From positions 1 through 40,820 of IMG/VR virus record IMGVR_UViG_3300009159_000127: DNA of 40,820 nt; one strand, written 5' to 3'. Origin of the DNA: a virus. Below the pieces are notes generated by a model. The model made no database searches. It saw only the letters and a program-made list of their open reading frames with translations, and had not been told where the DNA came from. Numbering within the stretch: position 1 is the stretch's first letter; each line of letters begins with the position of its first letter. A program made the translations under genes and the position numbers. Of the stretch, positions 10,479 to 16,427 are shown piece by piece.

Positions 10479-10958
10479 TTATTTTTTCCACTCATTGTAA
10501 ATGTATTGATACTTATCGTTGGTCTTTAAGTAATGTGATAAAAGTCTTGATGTTAATCTAGAAGGTTTGAAATACCATAGATCAGAGTTTTTAAAACGTG
10601 CTGTGTTTTTAAACCACATCCATCCAAAGAAATATCCTTCTGTGTGGTAATTAAAATTATAAATCACCTTTCCTTTCTCTTTGGTCTTTTGCCAATCTAT
10701 AGGAAGATTAACAAACTCTTTACCATCTATATTGTTCTTTAGTTTTCTTCTTTTCTTTTTGTTGATTGAAAACTCTCCAAACCCATAAGGAAGCTTTGCC
10801 TTCTCTCCTGTTTCTAATATATATTCTTTAAAAGATTCATTGTAAGTGTATAATATATTTCTCCATTCATCGTATGTTAGTTTTATAGATGGATACTTTT
10901 TACAGAAATGATTATAACTATCTTTACTAGAAGATCTCCAATCAATCTTTGTTCTCAT
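10479..10958 (-). CDS. Conserved basic protein between ring and tubular proteins (159 aa)
   Basis: A basic protein (MRTKIDWRSSSKDSYNHF) with a motif LPYGFGEFSINKKKRRK in the first half and many Trp/Tyr/Lys residues after it. It overlaps the upstream ring gene by one base, so translation is probably coupled. I recognise this small protein as a regular neighbour of the ring and tubular proteins in crAss-like phages. The GFGEF segment with flanking Lys/Arg resembles the beta-arm start of HU/IHF-like proteins, so DNA binding during assembly is possible. No firm function. Confidence 0.65.
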   Translation of the reverse strand: MRTKIDWRSSSKDSYNHFCKKYPSIKLTYDEWRNILYTYNESFKEYILETGEKAKLPYGFGEFSINKKKRRKLKNNIDGKEFVNLPIDWQKTKEKGKVIYNFNYHTEGYFFGWMWFKNTARFKNSDLWYFKPSRLTSRLLSHYLKTNDKYQYIYNEWKK

Positions 10959-11686
10959 TAATTAGTTGATTTTGAATTTGGTGCTTGACCATCTATTCCT
11001 TCTTGACTTATGTCTGTTTTAATTTGGAAGTAAGTAGTTAGAAGCTTTTGTGATGTAAGTTGTAGCACTTGTTGTTCTAGATATCCTGGAAGAGCAAACT
11101 CTTTATCTAATGGATTCATACATAGTTGTTCGTTTGTATAATCAGGAGAACCACATCCACATTCTGGATACATGATTTCATTATCTACATCTTCTTCAAA
11201 CAATGCTACAAACCTAATTGATTTAAGCAATGGGTTATTCACGTATAGATATCCATTAGATATCCAGAAGTATTCTTCTTTCTTTATTACAGGAAGCTTC
11301 AATAGATTAATGTATCTATTAACAGTGATCTCTTTTAACTTCTTTCCTTGACCACCCATTGCATTAATAGAATAAACTCCTTGTATTACATATTGGTAAT
11401 TACCCTCTGATACACGTGGAAGTTTAAACTTAGTTCTTGCAATACTACAATCATCTACATAGTTGCAACATTCAGAGATGGGTACTTCTACCATCTCTAA
11501 ACAAGGAATTGTAGTGAATAATGTATCTGTTGCCCAAAGTTTTCTAAGATTGGTTTCTCTCTTAATAAGTAATAGAGCATTGTTTCTAATCTCAGAAGCA
11601 ATAGCTCTATCTGTTATTAAAGAATCTGTAGAAAGTATCTTGTGGACACTTCTAACATCACTAACTAATTTTCTTAATGTTGCCAT
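10958..11686 (-). CDS. Ring protein, crAss type (242 aa)
   Basis: A helical start, MATLRKLVSDVRSVHKILS, is followed by SLITDRAIASEIRNNALLL and the Cys segments EMVEVPISECCNYVDDC and YPECGCGSPDY, and a Gln-rich helix near the C-terminus. This pattern and its place in the tail module fit the ring proteins that stack beneath the portal in crAss-like virions. The cysteines (three before residue 80, two near 180) may stabilise the ring. It starts two bases after the metallophosphoesterase stop and shares one base with the next gene, so it belongs to one transcript with both. Confidence 0.75.
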   Translation of the reverse strand: MATLRKLVSDVRSVHKILSTDSLITDRAIASEIRNNALLLIKRETNLRKLWATDTLFTTIPCLEMVEVPISECCNYVDDCSIARTKFKLPRVSEGNYQYVIQGVYSINAMGGQGKKLKEITVNRYINLLKLPVIKKEEYFWISNGYLYVNNPLLKSIRFVALFEEDVDNEIMYPECGCGSPDYTNEQLCMNPLDKEFALPGYLEQQVLQLTSQKLLTTYFQIKTDISQEGIDGQAPNSKSTN

Positions 11687-11688
11687 AA

Positions 11689-12900
11689 TTATATTCTACT
11701 TTCAAATTCAGCAACTTTGCCAAGCTCTACATCATATACTAATGCTAGAGCAGCTCTTACTGAATGTACGTAATTATTATCTAAGTGCCATCTATCAGTT
11801 CCTGATAAGCTAGGCATTTGTTGTATTCTCACTCCCTTAACTTCTTTAGCCATATAGTGATGTTTATCTCCTGTATGCACCTCTCTGTATTTAGCATTAC
11901 CAAATGCTTGACTATATTGAGGATGTGTTGCAAACAATAAAGGAAGATCTTCTATCTTACAATTACCATGGTGCCAACCAATGAATGTATTTCCTAATGT
12001 GATTCCCTTAACTACACTATGTTCTCTTATAAAATCTACATCTGCAACTTCTTTAAAGAATACATCTAATGCATGTGCTAGATAAAAAGATTTAGTTCTA
12101 TCATGATTCCCTTGTACTAATACAACCACTACATGATTTGCATATTGTCTTAACATGTTAATTGTATCTACAAGAATAGAAAACCCTAATTCATATTCTT
12201 CTGAATAATCCATTATAGTGTCCTGTGGAGTACCTTGTGTAGTTTGATGTTGATAGTTATCAGTGTGAAAGAAATCATTCGATATAGGCAATATAACAGT
12301 GTCTATATGATAATTAGAAACAACTTTGTTAATCAAAGATTGAGCCACATCAAGATATCGATTAGCTCTTGCTTGAATACTATTATCACCATCTACAGTT
12401 CTTTTAGCTAAGTGGTAATCAGATAGAGATATCTCTACATTCACCACATCTTTTAAGTTAGGTATTTTGGTAACTAATATATTGTTTGGTTTGTAGTTTT
12501 CTAAAAACTTGGAAAAGTCTTCAGGTGAGTAATCTTTTGCTTGTTTTCTTTTAGAGAATACAGAGGAAGTAAACTTCCCACTTGGTAGCATCTTAGACCA
12601 GTAATTGGTAATTACATATTTATCTAAGTTTATCTTATGTAGCTTAGCTAGTTCAATATCATCTTTAGGTTCAAAGTCACTAGTTATAACACTTTCAATG
12701 GTTCCTTTTTCAACATTTACTTTTCTAGTTTCTTCTGTGTAATTATCTATAAATTTAGGATCTTCTTTTTGTTTTAACTCTTTCATTAACTCATTAACTT
12801 CATATTCACTTACACCTAGCTTTTGAGCATAAAACTTTTTACTTTTTTTCCAATGTAATAATTCTTCTAATTGATACAGTAATCTTTGATTTTCAGACAT
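11689..12900 (-). CDS. Calcineurin-like metallophosphoesterase with N-terminal HTH-like segment (403 aa)
   Basis: The metallophosphoesterase signature is present in order: D161-x-H163 (LSDYHLAK), N208-D209 (ISNDFFHTD), G264-N-H-D267 (VQGNHDRTK), H310 (IGWHHGN) and H347-H348 (HTGDKHHYM). These residues bind two metals in Mre11/SbcD-like nucleases and related phosphatases. Residues ~22-42 (FYAQKLGVSEYEVNELMKEL) look like a helix-turn-helix. It is the first gene of the tail-protein transcript, about 30 bases after a predicted promoter. A DNA end-processing or repair nuclease is the best guess; a phosphatase or cyclic-nucleotide phosphodiesterase remains possible. Confidence 0.85.
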   Translation of the reverse strand: MSENQRLLYQLEELLHWKKSKKFYAQKLGVSEYEVNELMKELKQKEDPKFIDNYTEETRKVNVEKGTIESVITSDFEPKDDIELAKLHKINLDKYVITNYWSKMLPSGKFTSSVFSKRKQAKDYSPEDFSKFLENYKPNNILVTKIPNLKDVVNVEISLSDYHLAKRTVDGDNSIQARANRYLDVAQSLINKVVSNYHIDTVILPISNDFFHTDNYQHQTTQGTPQDTIMDYSEEYELGFSILVDTINMLRQYANHVVVVLVQGNHDRTKSFYLAHALDVFFKEVADVDFIREHSVVKGITLGNTFIGWHHGNCKIEDLPLLFATHPQYSQAFGNAKYREVHTGDKHHYMAKEVKGVRIQQMPSLSGTDRWHLDNNYVHSVRAALALVYDVELGKVAEFESRI

Positions 12901-12928
12901 ATACAGTTATGTTAGTTAAAAAAATATT

Positions 12929-12962
12929 GTAAAGATAAATAATAGTTTTTATATATTCCAAA
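12929..12962 (-). promoter_or_regulatory. Bacteroidota-type promoter for the tail-protein transcript
   Basis: On the minus strand TTTG (12962-12959) and TATCTTTAC (12937-12929) are separated by 21 bases, close to the Bacteroidota -33 TTTG / -7 TAnnTTTG pattern. It lies between the terminator of the fibre cassette and the metallophosphoesterase start at 12900. Confidence 0.55.
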
Positions 12963-13010
12963 TAATTTTAGTTAGAGCTGTAATTATTTATAACTAAATT
13001 AGTTAGAAAC

Positions 13011-13038
13011 AAAAACTCCTCAAGAAGATCTTGAGGAG
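13011..13038 (-). terminator. Strong intrinsic terminator ending the fibre cassette
   Basis: Minus-strand hairpin CTCCTCAAG / CTTGAGGAG (9 bp, 5-base loop) followed by TTTTTGTTT, 42 bases after the stop of the 364-aa fibre gene. The perfect stem plus U-tract is textbook. It separates the fibre operon from the promoter at 12,929-12,962. Confidence 0.9.
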
Positions 13039-13079
13039 AAATCACAGAAAACCAACAAACTATGATTTTTTTATTATTG

Positions 13080-14174
13080 TTATGGACATGTTGTTCCAAA
13101 TGTATTATCTATTACTCCTACACCATTTATTTGTACATTGTAACTGTTAATAGAAGCATTTAATTGAATATGATAAAAGTCTCCATCACCTGGAAATTCT
13201 AATGTCATTGCAATATCTGTATACACAATTAATCCATTAACAATATCTAAATTACCAGTTATCCAACAAGGTGTTGCCATTGGTAATGGACAAGCATTTG
13301 ATGGAGAAGACATTGATGAAACAACTCCTTCTCTAGTTGATAGACAATTACCATCTCTAACTAATATTACAACTAAATCTGTCTCAAGAATTCCTGGATT
13401 AGTAAATGTATATGTTCCATCTGCACTAAATGATATTTCTTGTATTATTGCACCATTTATAATAAGTGTCATACAATGACCAGTAGGAGAAGTACCAGTA
13501 ACCTCTACATCAATATCATCATTACAGTTTCCAGTATCTCCAACACCAGATCCTCCAGCACTAATAGGTGCAGAAGTTGAAATACTACAAGGATTCATTA
13601 ATATATCAGCTATGTAAACACTTGAATATACATTGTTAATATATAAGTTATTAGGATTTAGAGTGGTAGTTGTAGTTGTTGTACTAGAACTACTTGTTGA
13701 TGTGCTTGTTGAAGTAGACGTGCTAGTTGATGTTGATGTACTACTAGAACTAGTGGTAGTGGTGGTAGGAGCAACAGTTGTTGATGTAGTTGTTGTAGTG
13801 CTACTACTTGAAGTGCTAGTAGATGTGCTTGTACTAGTGCTTGTTGAACTACTACTAGTTGTACTTGTAGTTGGAGCAGCTGTAGTACTAGTACTTGTAG
13901 TGGTAGATGTACTACTTGTAGATGTGCTACTAGTTGTTGTAGTGGTAGGAAGTACATTCACTGGTACATTAACAAAGTTTGTACACACTCCTACAGACTG
14001 TACTTTAATTGTAGTTGTTCCATCAGGAACAAATAGAGCTGTATATCCAGCAATTAAAGCTGCAGCAGATACATTTGTTGCAAATGGAGTAACATATCCA
14101 TCTGTATTTGAATAAAGGTTAAAAGGACCTGCATCTCCACCAGGTGGTAAAACCAATGTTATTAATATTGTCAT
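13080..14174 (-). CDS. Modular tail adhesin: GPFN module, long Ser/Thr linker, C-terminal YTD module (364 aa)
   Basis: Residues 1-~75 form the GPFN module (PPGGDAGPFNLYSNTDGY, ending SVGVCTNF). Residues ~76-175 are three runs of Ser/Thr linker separated by short AAPTTST/VAPTTTT spacers. The C-terminal ~185 residues hold a Cys-containing beta domain (CNDDIDVEVTG, ending NACP) and then a small module (CWITGNLDIVNGLIVYTD, ending TTCP) that resembles the C-termini of the 334- and 635-aa proteins. Last gene before the terminator at 13,011. Probably a fibre or surface adhesin: N-terminus as virion anchor, linker as flexible stalk, C-terminus as binding head. No enzyme motif. Confidence 0.75.
   Translation of the reverse strand: MTILITLVLPPGGDAGPFNLYSNTDGYVTPFATNVSAAALIAGYTALFVPDGTTTIKVQSVGVCTNFVNVPVNVLPTTTTTSSTSTSSTSTTTSTSTTAAPTTSTTSSSSTSTSTSTSTSTSSSSTTTTTSTTVAPTTTTTSSSSTSTSTSTSTSTSTSTSSSSTTTTTTTLNPNNLYINNVYSSVYIADILMNPCSISTSAPISAGGSGVGDTGNCNDDIDVEVTGTSPTGHCMTLIINGAIIQEISFSADGTYTFTNPGILETDLVVILVRDGNCLSTREGVVSSMSSPSNACPLPMATPCWITGNLDIVNGLIVYTDIAMTLEFPGDGDFYHIQLNASINSYNVQINGVGVIDNTFGTTCP
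13661..13960 (-). repeat. Longest Ser/Thr linker repeat of the window
   Basis: About 300 bases encode almost only Thr and Ser, in three blocks each starting PTTTTTSS or PTTSTTSSSS and running into STSTSTSTS. The complementary strand gives artefactual Val/Leu-rich open frames. Serine codon families AGY and TCN are mixed throughout. Confidence 0.9.
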
Positions 14175-14185
14175 TTGAATTTATA

Positions 14186-14404
14186 TTATGTTAATGTTAT
14201 ATCTATATTATTTGAACAATCTCCTGTAGATTGTACTCTTACAATAGTTGTAAAATTAGGAACTAAAGCAGAAGAATATCCTGCTAAAAGAGCTGCTCTA
14301 CTTACTCCTGTTTCAAATGCTGAAATATACCCATCTGTGTCTGAGTATAGATTAAAGGGACCTGAATCAATCCCAGCTACTGTTAATGTTATTAGTACTG
14401 TCAT
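14186..14404 (-). CDS. Stand-alone GPFN module protein (72 aa)
   Basis: The whole protein is one GPFN module: GIDSGPFNLYSDTDGYISAF, a central AALLAGYSSALVP, and STGDCSNNIDITLT at the end. It lacks the linker and C-terminal domains that follow the same module in both neighbours. It sits between the 364- and 320-aa adhesins with gaps of 11 and 10 bases. The reading frame is intact and the start spacing normal, so it may be a functional small docking or capping subunit. The alternative is the anchor remnant of an adhesin that lost its distal part. Confidence 0.65.
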   Translation of the reverse strand: MTVLITLTVAGIDSGPFNLYSDTDGYISAFETGVSRAALLAGYSSALVPNFTTIVRVQSTGDCSNNIDITLT

Positions 14405-14414
14405 ATTATTTGGT

Positions 14415-15377
14415 TTAGTTTTTAATTAATCTTACTGATAATCCTTGATTTGCTGAAGCCCATACTCTGTCAATCCTATCGTTAAAACTACTCAATAAGT
14501 AACTCCAACGATTTACAGAACTTGGAGCTATTGTTGTAGTTCCAAAATAAGCTTCAATGTAAAGACCTAGAAAATATCCTGCTGTTGCTGCTCCACCTCC
14601 TGGTAAAGCACTAAATCCTGCAGTGTTAGTTCCTCCAATTGTCCAATGACATTGACCTGCTTCTTTTAATTTACCTCCTATTAGTATTTGATAATCACTA
14701 CCTGGTCCATATAATGGTATCCAAGTTCCTCCACCTAACGTTGATGTTAATGTAGTCCATTCTGCATCAGTTGGAATATGATAGCCTGCAGGTGCTAGTC
14801 CTCCATTAGTAGTTGCTATAATAGCATAAACATTATATAGTTTACCATAAGTTGCTTCATTAGCTGGATCAAAATTATAATAACACCAAGCTGGACCAGT
14901 TGCTAAAGACCATGCAGTTGCATTAGTTATTTGAGGAATAGGTGTACCATCTCTAAAGGTACTTACATTCAAGTTACAACCTGTCCAAATTTGAGATCCT
15001 ATTGTAACATCATGAGCAATACAATTTGCACATATTGTAGTAGTACTTGTTGTTGTACTACTAGTACTAGATGTGCTAGTTGTAGTACTTGTAGATGTAC
15101 TGGTTGAAGTAGATGTACTTGTACTGGTTGAAGAGCTACTAGTTGTAGTGGTAGTAATTAAATTTATATTTAAATCAATAAAGTTTGTACACAATCCAGT
15201 AGATATCACTCTAATTATTGTAGCGTCATTAGGTACAGTTGAACTGTATCCAGCTTGCAATGCAGCAGCAGACACATTCGTTGCAAATGGAACTGTGTAC
15301 CCATCTGAATCTGAATAAAGATTGAAAGGTCCTACATCACCTCCAGGAGGAATAACTAATGTTGTTACTATTATCAT
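14415..15377 (-). CDS. Tail adhesin with GPFN anchor, Ser/Thr stalk and FISUMP domain (320 aa)
   Basis: Residues 1-~75 are the GPFN module (PPGGDVGPFNLYSDSDGY). Residues ~76-115 are the linker (TTTTTSSSSTSTSTSTSTST, then TTTICANC). From ~120 to the end is a FISUMP-type domain (Fibrobacter succinogenes major paralogous domain, C-type-lectin-like fold): VTIGSQIWTGCNLNVSTFRD, YGKLYNVYA, GLAPAGYHIPTDAEWTTL, GGKLKEAG, TGFSALPGG and the terminal LSVRLIKN. Such domains are used as binding heads on Bacteroidota cell surfaces and phage tails. The domain is complete at both ends. The most likely receptor-binding protein of the window, with the collar-domain protein as the other candidate. Confidence 0.85.
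   Translation of the reverse strand: MIIVTTLVIPPGGDVGPFNLYSDSDGYTVPFATNVSAAALQAGYSSTVPNDATIIRVISTGLCTNFIDLNINLITTTTTSSSSTSTSTSTSTSTSTSTTTSTSSTSSTTTSTTTICANCIAHDVTIGSQIWTGCNLNVSTFRDGTPIPQITNATAWSLATGPAWCYYNFDPANEATYGKLYNVYAIIATTNGGLAPAGYHIPTDAEWTTLTSTLGGGTWIPLYGPGSDYQILIGGKLKEAGQCHWTIGGTNTAGFSALPGGGAATAGYFLGLYIEAYFGTTTIAPSSVNRWSYLLSSFNDRIDRVWASANQGLSVRLIKN
15030..15160 (-). repeat. Ser/Thr linker repeat in the FISUMP adhesin
   Basis: Encodes TTTTTSSSSTSTSTSTSTST followed by TSSTSSTTTSTTT between the GPFN anchor and the FISUMP head. It has the same PolyT-S4-(ST)n design and mixed serine codons as the linkers of neighbouring genes. Confidence 0.9.
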
Positions 15378-15399
15378 ATTTTTTATTTATTATTTATTA

Positions 15400-16404
15400 T
15401 CAACATGCAGCACATACAACACCTAAAGGAGTAACAACACCTAAAGAAGTAACTGAATTTGTCGTACATACTGAACTACCTGTAATTTTTATTTTATACT
15501 CATTTACTCCATCTCCTGTAAAAGGAATAGTACCTAATGCATTTATATAAACAACACTTGATGAAGTTGCCTTTTCGACACCTGGTGTTGCATCAATATT
15601 TGTTACCCAACAATCAGTATCTAATGTTGCAGCACAACCATCAAAGGAATCAGGTGTTCCAGATATACGAGAAAGGAAATATGTACAACAATCTCCAGTA
15701 GTTGATTCTTCCCAAGTAGCACTATCATCACCACCAGTTAATGTAATAGAGTCTATTTGAGCACAAACATTACGAGAAAGTGGTCCTAATTCTCCATCTC
15801 CTACATAACTAAACACTGTATCACCTGCACAATTAATATATGAGAACTCTGTAAGACCTGTAACAGGTTCTGGAAAAGGTGGTTCAACATAAGTCACAGT
15901 GTAACATAGACATTCTAGACTAGTGGTAGTAGTTGTTGTTGTACTACTACTTGTTGATGTTGATGTACTGGTACTAGTGCTGGTACTAGTGCTAGTGCTA
16001 GTTGAAGAACTGCTAGTTGTAGTGGTAGTTGGATCTGGAAGTTGATTAACACTTCCTGTAAAATTACATATAGGTAATTCAGTAGCAGTTACAGTGAACC
16101 CACACACAGGTAATTCAGTGGCAGTTATTGTAAAATCACAAATAGGACAACATATAAAGATTTGATTATTTATATTCTCTATGTCTTCTGTAATGATCAT
16201 TATATCCTCAGTGATGTTCATTATATCCTCTGAAAGAATGTTTACACTATCTATAGCAGAACATATAACATTATCAAACTTAGCAAGAATTGTATTTAAA
16301 TCATCACAAGTATTTACACCTGTACAAGGAAGTGGAGTGCTATCATATGAGACAGCACTCGTTCCTATTATTGTTGTATTATTTATTTGAGGACAATCAG
16401 CCAT
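15400..16404 (-). CDS. Modular fibre protein: Cys/coiled-coil N-terminus, linker, Cys module, YTD-like end (334 aa)
   Basis: The N-terminus (LPCTGVNTCDDLNTILAKFD, ~residues 25-45) and the heptad-like Ile/Asn region after it (NITEDIMIITEDIENINNQI) match the N-terminus of the 790-aa protein upstream, suggesting a shared oligomerising anchor. Three copies of an FTxTATELPxC-type short repeat follow, then the Ser/Thr linker (~130-165). Next is a Cys module with FSYINCAGD, of the type repeated in the 790-aa protein. The C-terminus (CWVTNI, IPFTGDGVNEYKIKITG, ending VVCAAC) resembles the ends of the 364- and 635-aa proteins. Likely a fibre; ligand unknown. Confidence 0.72.
   Translation of the reverse strand: MADCPQINNTTIIGTSAVSYDSTPLPCTGVNTCDDLNTILAKFDNVICSAIDSVNILSEDIMNITEDIMIITEDIENINNQIFICCPICDFTITATELPVCGFTVTATELPICNFTGSVNQLPDPTTTTTSSSSTSTSTSTSTSTSTSTSTSSSTTTTTTTSLECLCYTVTYVEPPFPEPVTGLTEFSYINCAGDTVFSYVGDGELGPLSRNVCAQIDSITLTGGDDSATWEESTTGDCCTYFLSRISGTPDSFDGCAATLDTDCWVTNIDATPGVEKATSSSVVYINALGTIPFTGDGVNEYKIKITGSSVCTTNSVTSLGVVTPLGVVCAAC
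15918..16035 (-). repeat. Ser/Thr linker repeat in the 334-aa fibre
   Basis: Encodes PTTTTTSSSSTSTSTSTSTS, more ST pairs, then SSSTTTTTTT. It differs from neighbouring linkers in length and codon order but follows the same design. Confidence 0.9.
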
Positions 16405-16427
16405 TTTTTAAAATTAAAATATGTTTA

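Noticed and set aside
13661-13960. CRISPR array or tandem repeat array
   Set aside because: The repeat is coding Ser/Thr sequence without spacers of constant length and without repeat identity.
13633-14115. Plus-strand Val/Leu-rich ORFs opposite the Ser/Thr linkers (also at 15,073, 17,071, 20,197 and 21,358)
   Set aside because: They are the antisense of Thr/Ser codons, which read as Val/Leu/Asp with no stops. They have no sensible start context and lie opposite clear genes.
14415-14700. Possible diversity-generating retroelement variable region in the lectin-like head
   Set aside because: The FISUMP fold is a typical target, but no reverse transcriptase or near-identical template repeat is present and the C-terminal codons are not enriched in AAY. 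It could lie outside the window.
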